From Paenibacillus sp. FSL K6-1096 (GTDB taxonomy: Bacteria > Bacillota > Bacilli > Paenibacillales > Paenibacillaceae): DNA of 64,000 nt. This document shows, piece by piece, positions 18,249 through 27,389 of the stretch. The DNA is taken from NCBI RefSeq assembly GCF_037977055.1, contig NZ_CP150274.1, positions 6,262,001-6,326,000 on the forward strand, in the 5' to 3' direction. The stretch's first letter is position 1; each line of letters opens with the position of its first letter. A model generated the notes under the pieces. That model searched no databases and was not told the origin of the DNA. It was given only the letters and a program-made list of their open reading frames with translations. A program made the position numbers and the translations under genes.

Positions 18249-18986
18249 ATGAGTGAATGCTCCGTAATTGACACAGTAATAAAAGGTTTAGGGAAGAGGC
18301 TTAACGGTATTGGGAAAATTATAAAAGCAGCAAAAGTGCTTGTACTTTCACCACATCATGATGACGAAGTTATAGGCTGTGGCGGAACATTATTGACATA
18401 CTTAGATGACGATACAGAAATTGTTATCGTTTATATGACAGATGGCAGATTTGGAATAAAACCTGAAGATGCTTGGATACGTAAAGAAGAAGCGCAGAAA
18501 GTATGGGACAAATATGATCGGGTGAAGCAGATTTTTCTGGATTTTGAGGATACAAAATTAACTGAGAACTCCTTAGAGGCTAGAGGGATTTTAACTGACT
18601 TGTTGAATGACTTCAAGCCGGATATGATTTTTACCCCTTGGATTTTAGATCTGCATGTTGATCACAGATCAACATCAATAATTTTACGAGAATCTCTATG
18701 CCAAGCAGAACTAAGTAACTGTACTGTTTCAAGTTATGAGGTGATGTGTCCTGCCTATTCAAACCATTCGGTAAACATAACCAAAAAAATGGAAGCGAAA
18801 ATGTCCTTTCTTGAGTTATATAAAAGTCAACATACATACTTAAATATTAAAAATACTACATTATCTTTAAATGAATTTCGGGGGCATTTATTTAGGTTAA
18901 AGTCAATTACCTATGCTGAAGGGTTTTGTGTTTTAGAACAGGATAATTATTGTGAATTTATAGACAAATTATCAAATGTACAGTGA
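18249..18986 (+). CDS. PIG-L (LmbE-type) deacetylase
   Basis: The family removes N-acetyl groups from GlcNAc-containing compounds with a zinc ion, as in mycothiol, teicoplanin and aminoglycoside pathways. The 245-residue protein shows the first zinc motif SPHHDDEVIGCGG (H36, D38 and D39), and the second motif HVDHRST with H136 and H139. It sits between two radical SAM genes and overlaps the next frame's earliest start. In this setting it probably exposes the amine of an aminosugar that is then acylated. The start follows AAAGGAAGTGGG. Confidence 0.9.
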   Translation: MSECSVIDTVIKGLGKRLNGIGKIIKAAKVLVLSPHHDDEVIGCGGTLLTYLDDDTEIVIVYMTDGRFGIKPEDAWIRKEEAQKVWDKYDRVKQIFLDFEDTKLTENSLEARGILTDLLNDFKPDMIFTPWILDLHVDHRSTSIILRESLCQAELSNCTVSSYEVMCPAYSNHSVNITKKMEAKMSFLELYKSQHTYLNIKNTTLSLNEFRGHLFRLKSITYAEGFCVLEQDNYCEFIDKLSNVQ

Positions 18987-19012
18987 GACCTTTCAAGTTA
19001 GGAGTGTTTTTA

Positions 19013-20887
19013 TTGGATGTATTATTTATAATTCCTCCAGTGGCAAATAATTATATTTTGGATATAAAATGGGAAGATCACTTTGAGTTTCTTGGAGTGG
19101 GATATATTTTATCGGTTCTGAGAAAAGATGGGGTTGAGGCTGAGGTCTTGGACGCCGAAAACTTATCCTTTCATTCAGATCACATAATCAATATTATATT
19201 GGAAATTAAACCGGAAATTTTAGCGTTTTCTGTAGCGAAAAGTCAGGCTAAAATTACAAAAAGTATGATTAAGCAAATTAGAAATAAGGGGTTTGACAAA
19301 CCCATTATTCTAGGCGGTTATTATCCGACGCTAGCACCGGAAGAGATGTTGGATGGTTGTAATGGATTGAATCTTATTGTAAGAGGTGAGGGGGAGCATG
19401 TCGTCAGTAAATTGATACAATCATTACTTCGAAACGAGGAGTTCAAACAAATAGATGGCATTTCTTATTTAGAGAATGGATCTTGCATTCATAATCCTCC
19501 TTCAAATGCTATAACAGATTTAGATTCTTTACCATTCCCTTCACGTGATACTTTACCTCTGATCATGGCAATAGGTGGAGATCCTTATTTGATTTCCTCC
19601 CGAGGATGTTACGCTTCTTGTTCTTTCTGTTCTATAAAAGCATTTTATAAAAATAATAATAGCATTCAGTGCAGAATAAGAAGTGTGGAAAATATTGTGA
19701 ATGAGATGGAAATGCTAATTAATAAATTTAACATACAAAGATGCAGGATATTTGATGATAATCTGTTCATGGCCAAAAAGATTGGAAGAAAACGGGTAAT
19801 TCAACTTGCTGATGAAATATTAATGAGAAAAATAAAAATCGATTTTGAGATTGTTTGCAGAGCAGATGATGTCGATGAAGAAGTTTTTACATATTTGGTG
19901 AAGGCTGGTCTTAAGAGAGTGGTTATTGGTCTTGAGAGCTTTAATGATAATTCATTAAAGTACTATGGCAAAAAACTTAAAGCTGAAGATAATTATAAAG
20001 CTATGAAAGTGTTAGATAGTCTTGGGGTTGAGTGTGTTGGCAGTTATATATTATTTAATCCGGAAAGTACATTTGAAGAAATTGAAATTGATTTAAATTA
20101 CTTTTACACAAGACTTGAGATTGATAAGGGAATTAACCTAATAAATTGTATACTTTCCACCTCGACAGTTTTATCTATTGATGAAGGAACAGTTTTATTT
20201 CAAAATGCTGATGGCAATTATATAAACGATGAATATGTGTTAAAGGATTTGCAATTAAATAAGTTAAAGAAAATATCTGTGTACATATCTATTTCCTTAG
20301 AAACAAATCTATTGAAATTAGTAGAAATAGAAAAATATTACAAAGTATATATAAAAAATAAAAATGAGACCAGAATCCGAGAGCAGCTTAATGAACTCTG
20401 GTATGAGCTGGCAAAACTTAATCTTGATGTATTCCGTATGTTTTTTGATCAACTGGCTGGACTTAGTGCAACTGGGGAATTCAGTATAGAGATGACAGAT
20501 GAAATTACCTCTTATTTCTATAAAAACCTTAATCATCATTACAATAGAATTATGCAATTTATTGAGAGGTATAAAATTGAGAGGAACATTTTTCCGAGAG
20601 TGTGGTTTTACTATTTCAAAAAAGCAAATAAACAATATGTATACGAACCAGTAAGTGCGACATTTCACAAGATCGGTGAGGATGTTATTAGAGTATTAGA
20701 GCTTTTATATCAAGAACCTATTCCTTCAGTTGAAGAGAGGGTTTTATCGGAGGATAATGCTGCAATACAAGCATTGGACTGGGTAAAAAAACAGATTGAT
20801 GATGGCGGTTTTATAAAAGAACCAAAAACATACAGAATGCCAAATGAAAATATTATGAAACGTACAATTAGGCAAATCATCAGGTAA
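19013..20887 (+). CDS. B12-binding-type radical SAM protein 1
   Basis: The N-terminal half has the cobalamin-binding Rossmann layout (VLFIIPP, LGVGYILSVLRKDG, PEILAFSV, PIILGGYYPTL, VRGEGE), but the classical DxHxxG lower ligand is not seen, as in the BchE-like group. The radical SAM motif C199-x3-C203-x2-C206 lies in RGCYASCSFCSIKAF. A long C-terminal region of about 250 residues is unique. B12 radical SAM enzymes often methylate unactivated carbons or rearrange rings. TTG 19013 with TTAGGAG upstream gives the usual N-terminus; GTG 18983, overlapping the PIG-L stop, is the alternative. About 624 residues. Confidence 0.87.
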   Translation: MDVLFIIPPVANNYILDIKWEDHFEFLGVGYILSVLRKDGVEAEVLDAENLSFHSDHIINIILEIKPEILAFSVAKSQAKITKSMIKQIRNKGFDKPIILGGYYPTLAPEEMLDGCNGLNLIVRGEGEHVVSKLIQSLLRNEEFKQIDGISYLENGSCIHNPPSNAITDLDSLPFPSRDTLPLIMAIGGDPYLISSRGCYASCSFCSIKAFYKNNNSIQCRIRSVENIVNEMEMLINKFNIQRCRIFDDNLFMAKKIGRKRVIQLADEILMRKIKIDFEIVCRADDVDEEVFTYLVKAGLKRVVIGLESFNDNSLKYYGKKLKAEDNYKAMKVLDSLGVECVGSYILFNPESTFEEIEIDLNYFYTRLEIDKGINLINCILSTSTVLSIDEGTVLFQNADGNYINDEYVLKDLQLNKLKKISVYISISLETNLLKLVEIEKYYKVYIKNKNETRIREQLNELWYELAKLNLDVFRMFFDQLAGLSATGEFSIEMTDEITSYFYKNLNHHYNRIMQFIERYKIERNIFPRVWFYYFKKANKQYVYEPVSATFHKIGEDVIRVLELLYQEPIPSVEERVLSEDNAAIQALDWVKKQIDDGGFIKEPKTYRMPNENIMKRTIRQIIR

Positions 20888-20948
20888 TGAATCAAGATCC
20901 TAAAGAGTATTAAATGAATAGGCTATGAATAGAATAAAGGGGGATTAT

Positions 20949-21893
20949 ATGTATGATTCATTTTGTTTTACTGATAATATAAGCCACTATCTGAACTTGA
21001 TGGGAATCCCTGTCCCTCCCGTTGTACTGTTTGGGTTAGCAGAGGTCATGGGAACAACCTGTAATCGCAATAAAGAACAAAAATTCGAAAGATTCAACGG
21101 CCGTAACGGTTCCCACCAGGAGATGTTAAAAAGATATTCTGAAGCAAGCGGAATTGCTTTTTCTGTTTGTAACAGTGCAAAGCCTACCAAAGAGATTCCT
21201 TGCCTCATTGAAATGGATGATTATTACATAGACTACCATCCGTTTTATATGAAAAATCACTATCTGAGATTAGTCGTGCTCCTGTGCATTCATGACGATT
21301 ATTACGAAATTTATGACACTCATCACAGAAAAATTAGCAAGACAACATATGCTCCTGCATTATTAAAAAATTCTATAAAGTATATAGCAAGTGAAGGAGC
21401 GGATTACGAAAAAACAGGACTGACTCAACATTTAACTGCTATTCAAAACACCTGTACTTTTAATCTGAACAATCAATGCAAAGACCAAATTTATACAGGC
21501 TATAAGGGAGTTCAATTATTTCTAGAAGATTTGGAACAAGAATTAAAGGAAAATGAATTGGAGTTTAGTCAAGTTACCTATGACCTGTTCTTTCAAATCC
21601 TTCGGCCCGGAGGGATGAGGGATAGCAGGGAAATGTTTGCAAGATATTTGCATTGGGTCAATCAACAATATTCCTTACCTGAATTAGATCAGAATGCGAA
21701 TGGTATTGCGGGCCTTGCAACAAAATGGGAGACCGTTGCTAATTTGTTTTATAAAGCAAGTATAGTGGGGGACACAAATTATCTAACAAATAAAGTCTTT
21801 AAACTTATTAACCAAGTTGTAGACGAAGAAAAGGAACAGGTGGAAAAACTTCTCTTATATATTATGAGTCAGAGGCGGAGAGCATATGAATGA
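20949..21893 (+). CDS. BtrH-like acyltransferase candidate with N-terminal cysteine
   Basis: The 314-residue protein has the BtrH N-terminal-domain layout: MYDSFCFTDNISHYLNLMG with Cys5 placed as nucleophile, VVLFGLAEVMG, then CLIEMDDYYIDYHPFYMKNHYL with the likely His, and YEIYDTHH with the likely Asp. The C-terminal half is helical. BtrH moves the gamma-Glu-AHBA group from carrier BtrI to ribostamycin, so by analogy this protein should acylate an amine from one of the two island carrier proteins. ATG 20949 follows AAAGGGGG; ATG 20925 has no such site. It overlaps the next gene by eight bases. Confidence 0.65.
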   Translation: MYDSFCFTDNISHYLNLMGIPVPPVVLFGLAEVMGTTCNRNKEQKFERFNGRNGSHQEMLKRYSEASGIAFSVCNSAKPTKEIPCLIEMDDYYIDYHPFYMKNHYLRLVVLLCIHDDYYEIYDTHHRKISKTTYAPALLKNSIKYIASEGADYEKTGLTQHLTAIQNTCTFNLNNQCKDQIYTGYKGVQLFLEDLEQELKENELEFSQVTYDLFFQILRPGGMRDSREMFARYLHWVNQQYSLPELDQNANGIAGLATKWETVANLFYKASIVGDTNYLTNKVFKLINQVVDEEKEQVEKLLLYIMSQRRRAYE

Positions 21894-22860
21894 AATAATT
21901 GCAGTGAAAAATGTTTTTAAAGTCTACGATATTGCCAAAAAAGATCCTGGATTACTTGCAAGTATTAAAAGTCTATTCGTTAAAAAAACTGAAAAGAAAA
22001 TTGCTGTTGACAACATTAATTTTTCTATCAATGAGGGCGACTTTATTGGATTCATAGGGCCGAATGGAGCAGGAAAGACAACGACCATTAAAATGCTATC
22101 CGGCATAATACATCCTACCGAAGGTTCTATTAACGTAATGGGGTATGTACCGCATCAGCTGCAGAATGCATTTAAAAAGAACTTTTCTATTACTATGGGA
22201 CAAAAAAATCAATTATGGTGGGACATTCCAGCATTAGACTCTTTTCAGTTAATTAAAGAAATATATGAAATTTCAAATGATAATTATAACCGTACCCTTC
22301 AAGAATTAACGGAGTTATTAGATGTAAAGCATATTATTAATACTCCCTTGAGAAATTTATCCTTGGGGGAAAGAATGAAATGTGAACTGATTGGCGCTCT
22401 CCTTCATGAGCCTAAGGTATTATTTTTGGACGAACCGACGATTGGTTTGGATGTTTCTTCTAGAAGAAGAATAAGAGAATTTTTGAAATACATAAACAAA
22501 GAAAAAAAAGTTACAGTGATTTTGACAAGCCATTATTTAGAGGATATAGAGGAGCTTTGTAATCGCATCATTGCTATTTCAGAGGGGAAAATTGTTTACG
22601 ACGGATCCCTAAAGCTTATAAATAAAGATTTATTGAACTATAGGTATGTATCATTTGGTTATGACCATGCGGAGACTTTAGAAAGCGTTGAGAAATATGG
22701 AAAAATAATTGAGAAGAATGATGCACATGTTAGGATGATGGTCGATAAAAAGGATTTGAAAGAATTGGGAAAAGCCATTTTTTCAAATGATAACATCTTT
22801 GATATGACGATTGAGGAAGTTCCCCTTAATGATATCTTTGAGAGTTTATTCAATAAATAA
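21886..22860 (+). CDS. ABC-2 exporter ATP-binding protein
   Basis: The 324-residue NatA/DrrA-type ATPase has Walker A GPNGAGKTTTIK, signature LSLGERMKCELIGAL, Walker B VLFLDEPTIGLD and the H-loop SHYLEDIEELC. The C-terminal extension after residue 230 is usual for drug and polysaccharide exporters. Its start overlaps the BtrH-like gene, and two permease genes follow directly. The three proteins should form one exporter for the island product, giving self-protection as well as release. Confidence 0.93.
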   Translation: MNEIIAVKNVFKVYDIAKKDPGLLASIKSLFVKKTEKKIAVDNINFSINEGDFIGFIGPNGAGKTTTIKMLSGIIHPTEGSINVMGYVPHQLQNAFKKNFSITMGQKNQLWWDIPALDSFQLIKEIYEISNDNYNRTLQELTELLDVKHIINTPLRNLSLGERMKCELIGALLHEPKVLFLDEPTIGLDVSSRRRIREFLKYINKEKKVTVILTSHYLEDIEELCNRIIAISEGKIVYDGSLKLINKDLLNYRYVSFGYDHAETLESVEKYGKIIEKNDAHVRMMVDKKDLKELGKAIFSNDNIFDMTIEEVPLNDIFESLFNK

Positions 22861-22876
22861 TGGAAGGGTATAACAT

Positions 22877-23680
22877 ATGAAGAAGTATCTTCAGGTCTTG
22901 AAGTTGAATTTGCAAACGTCCTTCGCCTACAAAGGGAATTTTATATTAACTTCATTCATTGATATTTTCAGAGTTGTAGCTGAGGTTGCATTTTGGAGAA
23001 TTTTATTTAATAACGTGAAGGATGGAGAAATTAATGGATACAATTTTGACTCCATCATAGTTTATTACATTTTCATGTTTATCATCAGTTCGTTTACTAA
23101 TGTTGGAAGTATGGGCTATAAAGTAGCGAATGAAATTAAAGAAGGCGCTCTAAATAATCTGTTAGTCAGACCAATAAATTACATCGGATACTGCTTCATG
23201 GAAACTATATCCCAGAAAGTGATAAATCTAATAATTGCGGTGTTAATGTTTATACCTTTTGTAATTTTCAGGTTTGGGAATCTTTCATTTGCAGTTACTG
23301 CAGAACAGCTGTATCTTCTTCCCGTTGTAATCATTTTCTCTTTTACTTTAAGTTTTTTTATAAATATATTAATTAGTTTATTAGTTTTCTGGATAACGGA
23401 GGTAACCTCCTTTTTCTTCTTAAAGGATATTGTTCTTGATCTTGCATCCGGAAGAGTATTTCCGTTAGATTTATTTCCCGCATTTTTATTTAGTGCCTTT
23501 TCAATCCTTCCTTTTATGTATTGTACGTTTTTTCCAGTCGTTATACTTACGAAAGGGATATCATCCTTTGGATTATATCAAGGTCTATTAATTCAGCTCA
23601 CATGGATAATCTTGCTTTATTTATTAATCAGAGTTCTTTGGAGGTTTGGATTAAAAAAATATGTTGGGACCGGTGCATAA
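22877..23680 (+). CDS. ABC-2 type permease, subunit 1
   Basis: This is a 267-residue membrane protein with about six hydrophobic segments. It has the layout of ABC2_membrane_6 permeases: cytosolic N-terminus KKYLQVLKLNLQTSFAYKGN, the conserved block EIKEGALNNLLVRPINY, and a C-terminal last helix ending in RVLWRFGLKKY. It pairs with the ATPase just upstream (16 bases) and with the second permease 43 bases downstream. The start follows GGAAGGG. Confidence 0.88.
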   Translation: MKKYLQVLKLNLQTSFAYKGNFILTSFIDIFRVVAEVAFWRILFNNVKDGEINGYNFDSIIVYYIFMFIISSFTNVGSMGYKVANEIKEGALNNLLVRPINYIGYCFMETISQKVINLIIAVLMFIPFVIFRFGNLSFAVTAEQLYLLPVVIIFSFTLSFFINILISLLVFWITEVTSFFFLKDIVLDLASGRVFPLDLFPAFLFSAFSILPFMYCTFFPVVILTKGISSFGLYQGLLIQLTWIILLYLLIRVLWRFGLKKYVGTGA

Positions 23681-23723
23681 GCGTTAAGCCTTTGTTTTAA
23701 ATTGTTATCTTTTAGGAGGACAT

Positions 23724-24509
23724 ATGAGATATCTGAAGTTGTACCGCTTATTTATTGTGCAGAGTTTCATCAAAATGGTTACTTATAGAATTAACTTTTT
23801 TATGGTATTCATTACAAACCTGTCCTTCTTCTCTGTGCAGCTTCTATTTATGCAGTTGATATATTCAAACGTAGACTCATTGGCCGGGTGGACAAAATAT
23901 GAGATGTTTTTTTACATAGGTACGTTTAATATTATTGATTCTCTTTGGGTCTTCGGTCCATTTTTTAACCTGATGCATATTCCGGGCATGATAAGAAGTG
24001 GATCGCTGGATTACTACATTACAAAACCTGTAAATTCACAGTTTCTCATAAGTTTACGAAATGCAGATATGGGTTCAATTATAAGTGCTTTGGCAGGGGT
24101 GGGCATGATTGCATTTGCAATAATACAAGGGGGATTAGAGATAACATTTGCAAGTAGTTTATTGTACATCGTTTCAATCCTGCATGCTTTACTAATTCAA
24201 TACTCTGTATATTTTATCTTTACTTGTCTATCCTTTTGGTTGGTCAAAGCGGATTTTGTAGACTCCATACATGGAATTTTGTGTTACTTTTCAACCCGGC
24301 CCTTAGATATATATAAAGGAGTTATCCGTTTTGTGCTCACTTATATATTGCCGTATGGATTAGCCTTAACAGTTGCCTCAAAATCTGCGATTAAAGCAAT
24401 TCAATTTCATGAGTATATTATCTTTCTTGTAATTAGTTGGGCTATTTTTGGAGTTTCAATCATTGTTTGGAAGTTTTCATTAAAACATTATAGCTCAGCA
24501 AGTTCATAA
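23724..24509 (+). CDS. ABC-2 type permease, subunit 2
   Basis: This 261-residue protein is the paralogous partner of the preceding permease. It has about six membrane segments and the matching conserved block IPGMIRSGSLDYYITKPVNSQFL, and ends in VWKFSLKHYSSASS. Two unlike permeases with one ATPase is the usual make-up for this subfamily. The start ATG follows TTAGGAGG. The substrate cannot be read from sequence; its place inside the biosynthetic run suggests the island product or an intermediate. Confidence 0.88.
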   Translation: MRYLKLYRLFIVQSFIKMVTYRINFFMVFITNLSFFSVQLLFMQLIYSNVDSLAGWTKYEMFFYIGTFNIIDSLWVFGPFFNLMHIPGMIRSGSLDYYITKPVNSQFLISLRNADMGSIISALAGVGMIAFAIIQGGLEITFASSLLYIVSILHALLIQYSVYFIFTCLSFWLVKADFVDSIHGILCYFSTRPLDIYKGVIRFVLTYILPYGLALTVASKSAIKAIQFHEYIIFLVISWAIFGVSIIVWKFSLKHYSSASS

Positions 24510-24525
24510 GGCACTGGAGGGAATT

Positions 24526-26157
24526 ATGAAAAGATACAGAATTGTATTGATTTTCATTGAGCAGATAGGGTCCGAAGCCTGGGATAACTGGGAAGCACTT
24601 GGAATAGGCTATTTAGCTTCAATGCTTCGACAAAGAGAGAATTATGTGGAAATTGTAAAGATCCCATCCATTATTAAGGATTGCCACGTGAATGAAATTC
24701 TTGATAAGAAACCAGATGTAGTGGGTTTTACATTGCCTTGTGCTTTTGAAGAACGGTTTAAACAGTTAGGCTCAAAACTGAAAGAACAAAATCCCCAGCT
24801 ACATATTACATGTGGAAACCGTTATGCAACCGATAATGCGAACTATTTACTTACAAGCAACAGCTGGTTGGACTCGGTAATTAGAGGCGAAGGGGAATAT
24901 ACTATAGTTGAATTAGTGGAAACCTTAGAAGAAGATGGGAGCCTGTCCGGGGTGCTAGGGGTCCACTACAAAGAAAACGGGAAGATTATTCAAAACCCGG
25001 ATCGCCCGTTACCAGAGAATTTAGATTTACTGCCATTTCCGGCCAGAGACATGATTAAAGATATGAAAGGTGAAAAGCACGCCTGGTTGATAACGGCAAG
25101 AGGATGTGTAAATAAATGTTCATTTTGCAACTCAAGCTTTAAGGGGATACAGCGAGGTAAGGTATGGCGTGGAAGAAGTCCGGAGAACATTGTCGATGAA
25201 ATGAAATACGTCATTAATGAAACAGGATGTACCAATTTTTTTATTGTTGACTCCAGTTATGAATCTCCCGGTAATTTCGGGAAAAAGAGAATACAAGAGA
25301 TAGCAAGCGAAATCTTAAAAAGTAATATTGATGTGAATTATGGGGTCTATTTTTGTGCGAACACGTGGAACGATAATGATTTACCGTTACTGGAGCTCTT
25401 ACGTAAGTCAGGACTTGAATATGCTTTTATTGGAATCGAAGCCGGTACTGAGAAGGGCATTGAACTCTATAACAAAAAAGCTACCATTGAAGACAATTAC
25501 CGGATCTTAGATCTATTTAGGAGAGCTCAGCTTGGTACAAAGGTCGGTTTTATTCTTTGGCATCCTTACTTATCCTATGATGAATTAAAAGAGAATATTG
25601 AATTCTTATATAAATCTAATATTGGATATTCGTTTAGAAATTATGCTTGCATGCTTTACCCCTATAAAGGGACTGCAATTTATGAACAAATTAAAAAAGA
25701 CGGTTTGCTGATTGGTGATTACGATACAGAATTAGGTCATTATAATTGGAAGTTTGCGGACGAACGCTTAGAACCGCTGAAGAATTTTCTTTGTGACTTT
25801 CTTGATCATACTGCATGCTTTATGAAGGCAGCCAGTTTAGAATACAAAATCCTATCATTAATCAATAGAACAACCAATTACTTGCTCAGACATGAATTAT
25901 CCACTGAACTAATCGATCGTTTTAGGGAACAGGTTGATTTAATTTATAAACAGCTAAATGAACAAAACCATAAATTTATACTTAGCATTATTAGTTGTTT
26001 TGAACTGAATAAATCTGAAGGAGAACTTTCTTCCATTAAAAAAGAGATGATTATGAAGACAACCGAATTGGTAGATACACTTGAGAAGGAAGAGATGCTA
26101 TATATCAAACGCTCGATTAGGGCAAATCTTATCAGGGAACGGATAAATGTGAATTGA
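24526..26157 (+). CDS. B12-binding-type radical SAM protein 2
   Basis: The 543-residue protein has a cobalamin-binding-like N-terminus (RIVLIFIEQIG, LGIGYLASMLRQ, PDVVGFTLPCA, HITCGNRYATD, VIRGEGEYTIVELVETL) without a visible DxHxxG. The radical SAM motif follows as C194-x3-C198-x2-C201 in RGCVNKCSFCNSSFKG. FIGIEAGTEKGIELYNKKAT and GFILWHPYLSYDELKENI are typical of the SAM barrel. The C-terminal 150 residues are alpha-helical and unassigned. It shares the linker AWLITARGC-x-GRSPENIVDEM layout with the other two island B12 enzymes. The start follows TGGAGGG, directly after the exporter genes. Confidence 0.88.
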   Translation: MKRYRIVLIFIEQIGSEAWDNWEALGIGYLASMLRQRENYVEIVKIPSIIKDCHVNEILDKKPDVVGFTLPCAFEERFKQLGSKLKEQNPQLHITCGNRYATDNANYLLTSNSWLDSVIRGEGEYTIVELVETLEEDGSLSGVLGVHYKENGKIIQNPDRPLPENLDLLPFPARDMIKDMKGEKHAWLITARGCVNKCSFCNSSFKGIQRGKVWRGRSPENIVDEMKYVINETGCTNFFIVDSSYESPGNFGKKRIQEIASEILKSNIDVNYGVYFCANTWNDNDLPLLELLRKSGLEYAFIGIEAGTEKGIELYNKKATIEDNYRILDLFRRAQLGTKVGFILWHPYLSYDELKENIEFLYKSNIGYSFRNYACMLYPYKGTAIYEQIKKDGLLIGDYDTELGHYNWKFADERLEPLKNFLCDFLDHTACFMKAASLEYKILSLINRTTNYLLRHELSTELIDRFREQVDLIYKQLNEQNHKFILSIISCFELNKSEGELSSIKKEMIMKTTELVDTLEKEEMLYIKRSIRANLIRERINVN

Positions 26158-26166
26158 GGTGAGATT

Positions 26167-27375
26167 GTGAAAATATTACATATAAGCTATGAGATATATC
26201 CTGTAGTTGGAGGAACCTCTACGCTGCTGCAGTATTTAATGGAGGGACTTGAAGGGAGTGATTGTGAAATCCATCTAGTTACCAAAACCATAGATCCAAA
26301 TCATAATCATGTGATAAAACATGGCAGCTCAAAAATATATACTATATTCTGCGCAGATGCTGAGCAAATGAATCCGGCAGTTGAGTTTAAGACCCAAATG
26401 AGTTTCATGCGCTGTATAAGGAAGATTGTGGAGGATGGAGTGAGATTTGATCTAATTCACATTCATGATGCCTTACCGATTGATTTAGTTCCAAACTTAA
26501 AGAAAGCATTTAATATTCCTGTAGTAATGAGCTATCACATTACACACCATATTTTGAAGGAACAGGCTGCTCTTACTCAAGATCCCGATATCGCGAAAAA
26601 TACTGTTGCATTAAGACTTGAAGAAAAGGGTGCGCAATTAGCGGATTTTTATATCGCAGCCAGTAAAGCGACTAAGCAATGGCTGGTAGAATACTATAAA
26701 ATACCGGAAACTAAAATTTCTTTGATTCCTTACGGGATTAATTTAGATGAGTATCCCGAAGAGATAGAATACCTGCAATTGAAAAGAGAACTGGGAGGCG
26801 AAGATAAGAAGATCATCTTATATGCTGGCAGATTTACTCTACAGAAAGGACTGGATTATCTTATTGAAGCATTTAAGAAAACTATACTCAGAATACCAAA
26901 TATAAAACTTGTTCTGATCGGTGAGGGGAGGAAGGAGAACGAGATCAGAGAGAAGCTGTCCCAACTAGGGGAAGATTGTTATGAGATTATCCCTAAGATT
27001 CCGTTTACGAAATTGCCGCCCTATTACAGATGTGCAGATGTGGTTGTGATGCCTTCAATCTTCGAGCCGTTTGGTATGGTATCCATCGAAGGAATGGCTT
27101 CGCAGGCTATGATGATTATATCAAATATCGATGGATTGAGTGAGATTGTAAAAGATCAGTTCAATGGACTAGCTCTGCAGGTGGAGGAGAATAGCAGCGG
27201 GCAAAGGCAGATTGATGCTGAACTATTGAGTCAACTTATTGTAGAAGCGCTTACAGATGAAGAAATGAATATGCGGCTAAGAGTAAACGCGAGAAAATTT
27301 GTTATGAATAGATACTCAAAAGAATTATTTGCAGAGAATATGTATCGTTATTACCGGAACATCATTAAGCAATAA
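26167..27375 (+). CDS. Family 4 glycosyltransferase (GT-B)
   Basis: The 402-residue protein has the two-domain GT-B build. The N-terminus reads ILHISYEIYPVVGGTSTLLQYL, like glycogen synthase and WaaG-type enzymes, followed by LIHIHDALPIDLV. The donor-binding half contains ILYAGRFTLQKGLDYLIEAF and the E-x7-E motif in PSIFEPFGMVSIEGMA. It should be a retaining transferase using a nucleotide sugar. The start is GTG with GAGGTGAG upstream, nine bases after the preceding stop. It is one of three transferases in the island, suggesting at least a di- or trisaccharide product. Confidence 0.92.
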   Translation: MKILHISYEIYPVVGGTSTLLQYLMEGLEGSDCEIHLVTKTIDPNHNHVIKHGSSKIYTIFCADAEQMNPAVEFKTQMSFMRCIRKIVEDGVRFDLIHIHDALPIDLVPNLKKAFNIPVVMSYHITHHILKEQAALTQDPDIAKNTVALRLEEKGAQLADFYIAASKATKQWLVEYYKIPETKISLIPYGINLDEYPEEIEYLQLKRELGGEDKKIILYAGRFTLQKGLDYLIEAFKKTILRIPNIKLVLIGEGRKENEIREKLSQLGEDCYEIIPKIPFTKLPPYYRCADVVVMPSIFEPFGMVSIEGMASQAMMIISNIDGLSEIVKDQFNGLALQVEENSSGQRQIDAELLSQLIVEALTDEEMNMRLRVNARKFVMNRYSKELFAENMYRYYRNIIKQ

Positions 27376-27389
27376 GTGGGGTTTCTGAG

